Of a stretch of 6,452 nt of DNA, positions 5,609-6,452 are shown piece by piece; positions within the stretch are counted from its first letter, which is position 1, and every line of letters starts with the position of its first letter. Position numbers and translations under genes: made by a program. The stretch comes from Bacillota bacterium (GTDB taxonomy: Bacteria; Bacillota; Sulfobacillia; Thermaerobacterales; Thermaerobacteraceae), in NCBI GenBank assembly GCA_003242195.1, contig QGUQ01000113.1, positions 1-6,452 of the forward strand, in the 5' to 3' direction. The notes under the pieces were generated by a model, which saw only the letters and a program-made list of their open reading frames with translations, did not search any database and was not told the origin of the DNA.

Positions 5609-6223
5609 TCAGCGACCCCGCACGTCGATCTGGAGGGTGATGGGCAGCTCCTCGCGTCGCAACAGGCGCTGGATGTTGGAGCGATGCCTCACCAACACGA
5701 CCAGGAAGGCGACGACGCCGAAGGCCAGTTGGGGTGCGGGGACGTGCAGCCAGATCATGGTGAGGGGCACGCTCAGGGCCGCGGTCATGGACCCCAGGGA
5801 CGAGTAGCGGGTCAACAGGACCACGGCCAGCCACGTCGCCGCGGCCATCAGGGCCACGCGACCGTCGAGGCCGATCAGCACGCCCAGCCCCGTGGCCACG
5901 CCCTTGCCGCCGCGGAAGCGGAGCCACACGGACCAGCTATGGCCGGCCATGGCAGCCACACCGGCCAGCACCATCGTGCCCCCGCCCAAGTCCAGGGTTC
6001 GGGCCAGCCAGACCGGCAACCATCCCTTGCCCGCGTCGGCCACCAGCACCAGGAGGGCGAGGCCCGGCCCGCCGACCCGCAGGACGTTGGTGGTGCCGAT
6101 GTTGCCGCTACCGTACTGGCGGATGTCGACGCCGCGGAACAGGCGCACCAGCCATAAGCCGAAGGGCAGCGAGCCCAGGAGGTAGCCCAGGAAGACGATG
6201 GGGAGCGGAACAGCCCATTGCAA
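5609..6223 (-). CDS. plsY: Acyl-phosphate:glycerol-3-phosphate acyltransferase PlsY
   Basis: PlsY moves an acyl group from acyl-phosphate to position 1 of glycerol-3-phosphate, the first step of membrane phospholipid synthesis. The 204-residue protein is an integral membrane enzyme of the usual length. It shows the family motifs in order: YLLGSLPFG (14-22), SGNIGTTN (39-46), DAGKG (63-67), GHSWSVWLRFRGGKGVAT (94-111), RYSSLGS (139-145) and HRSNIQRLL (180-188). The motif-final Gly-Thr-Glu seen in many homologues reads RREE here. Start choice is uncertain: TTG at 6223 has AAGGTGG (6238-6232) 8 nt upstream. TTG at 6241 or GTG at 6235 would add 6 or 4 residues, with poorer ribosome sites. It is the first gene of a run with the reductase gene and spoIVA. 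Confidence 0.96.
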   Translation of the reverse strand: MQWAVPLPIVFLGYLLGSLPFGLWLVRLFRGVDIRQYGSGNIGTTNVLRVGGPGLALLVLVADAGKGWLPVWLARTLDLGGGTMVLAGVAAMAGHSWSVWLRFRGGKGVATGLGVLIGLDGRVALMAAATWLAVVLLTRYSSLGSMTAALSVPLTMIWLHVPAPQLAFGVVAFLVVLVRHRSNIQRLLRREELPITLQIDVRGR

Positions 6224-6262
6224 TGTATCATCCACCTTCAAGACACCGGCCCGCCCGCCGCG

Positions 6263-6275
6263 GTCCCCAGGGGAC
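6263..6275. repeat. Short palindrome upstream of plsY
   Basis: GTCCCC and GGGGAC (6263-6268 and 6270-6275) form a 6-bp inverted repeat around one central base, about 40 bases upstream of the chosen plsY start. It could be an operator or a chance GC palindrome. An 11-base version (GGTCCCCAGGG) recurs on the minus strand at 4549-4539. Confidence 0.2.
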
Positions 6276-6405
6276 GTCTCGGACTCGGGAGGGCGCTGGT
6301 TTCTTACCGGTTCGTCCCCCGCCGCCGATCTCCTGTTGCCCGCCGTTCACTGGCGTGCCTTCTTGCCCGGCGCCCGGAAGATCAGGCGCAGGGGCGAAGA
6401 GGACG

Positions 6406-6421
6406 CCCCCGGACACGGGGG
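6406..6421. repeat. GC hairpin upstream of plsY
   Basis: CCCCCG (6406-6411) and CGGGGG (6416-6421) form a 6-bp stem with a 4-nt loop. There is no T tract on either side. It may be part of the leader of the plsY transcript or the end of a gene beyond the window. The rest of 6242-6452 shows no convincing gene on either strand: its open frames are short and rich in Gly, Pro and Arg. Confidence 0.25.
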
Positions 6422-6432
6422 GATACGCACTC

Positions 6433-6441
6433 TCTATACCA
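6433..6441 (-). promoter_or_regulatory. Possible extended -10 for the plsY operon
   Basis: Read on the minus strand, TGGTATAGA gives a TATAGA -10-like box (6438-6433) with TG one base upstream (6441-6440). The -35 region would lie beyond the window edge, so it cannot be checked. If used, the leader to plsY would be about 200 nt. Confidence 0.25.
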
Positions 6442-6452
6442 CTGACACCACC

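Noticed and set aside
5444..6157. A 237-codon plus-strand open frame opposite plsY
   Set aside because: Antisense to plsY, whose motifs are all intact; its product is Gln/His/Gly-rich.
6228..6416. A 62-codon minus-strand open frame just upstream of plsY
   Set aside because: Gly/Pro/Arg-rich, no motif, no convincing ribosome site; overlaps the plsY start region.
1..6452. CRISPR arrays, insertion sequences or phage modules
   Set aside because: No regularly spaced repeats, transposase motifs or terminal inverted repeats were seen; the single holin-like gene sits alone among core sporulation and metabolic genes.

Overview
The window looks like chromosomal DNA of a GC-rich, endospore-forming Firmicute. 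The evidence is a full-length SpoIVA (492 residues, the same length as the Bacillus subtilis protein) next to plsY, strong GC bias, purine-rich ribosome binding sites, and frequent GTG/TTG starts. Genera such as Thermaerobacter or Symbiobacterium would fit; this is inference, not identification.

Layout, plus strand (1-2604): the last 48 codons of an unrecognised gene; a tRNA-Pro(GGG) with a good extended -10 promoter and a strong hairpin terminator; about 300 bases of GC-rich leader containing one AT-rich promoter-like patch; then a two-gene sulfur-transfer operon. Its first gene is a single 486-residue fusion of a CysO/MoaD-like sulfur carrier (ending Gly-Gly), a MoeB/MoeZ-type adenylyltransferase and a rhodanese domain. 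The second, translationally coupled, is a JAMM/Mec-type zinc peptidase. In actinobacteria the CysO, MoeZ and Mec proteins, with CysM, make cysteine from a protein-bound thiocarboxylate. Here the carrier's Gly-Gly is buried inside the fusion, so the neighbouring JAMM enzyme is an obvious candidate to release it.

Layout, minus strand (6452-2601, read right to left): about 230 bases with no convincing gene and a possible promoter; plsY (glycerol-3-phosphate acyltransferase); a ketopantoate-reductase-family gene 2 nt downstream, in the slot where many Firmicutes carry gpsA; a gap holding a sigma-E-like promoter; spoIVA (spore coat basement-layer ATPase); and a small holin-like membrane protein. 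The two strands converge at about 2601-2604, where both genes stop on one shared CTAG in the loop of a 14-bp stem.

The most interesting points are the internal Gly-Gly carrier fusion paired with a JAMM peptidase, the gpsA-slot occupant, the holin-like gene behind spoIVA, and the shared-stop hairpin.
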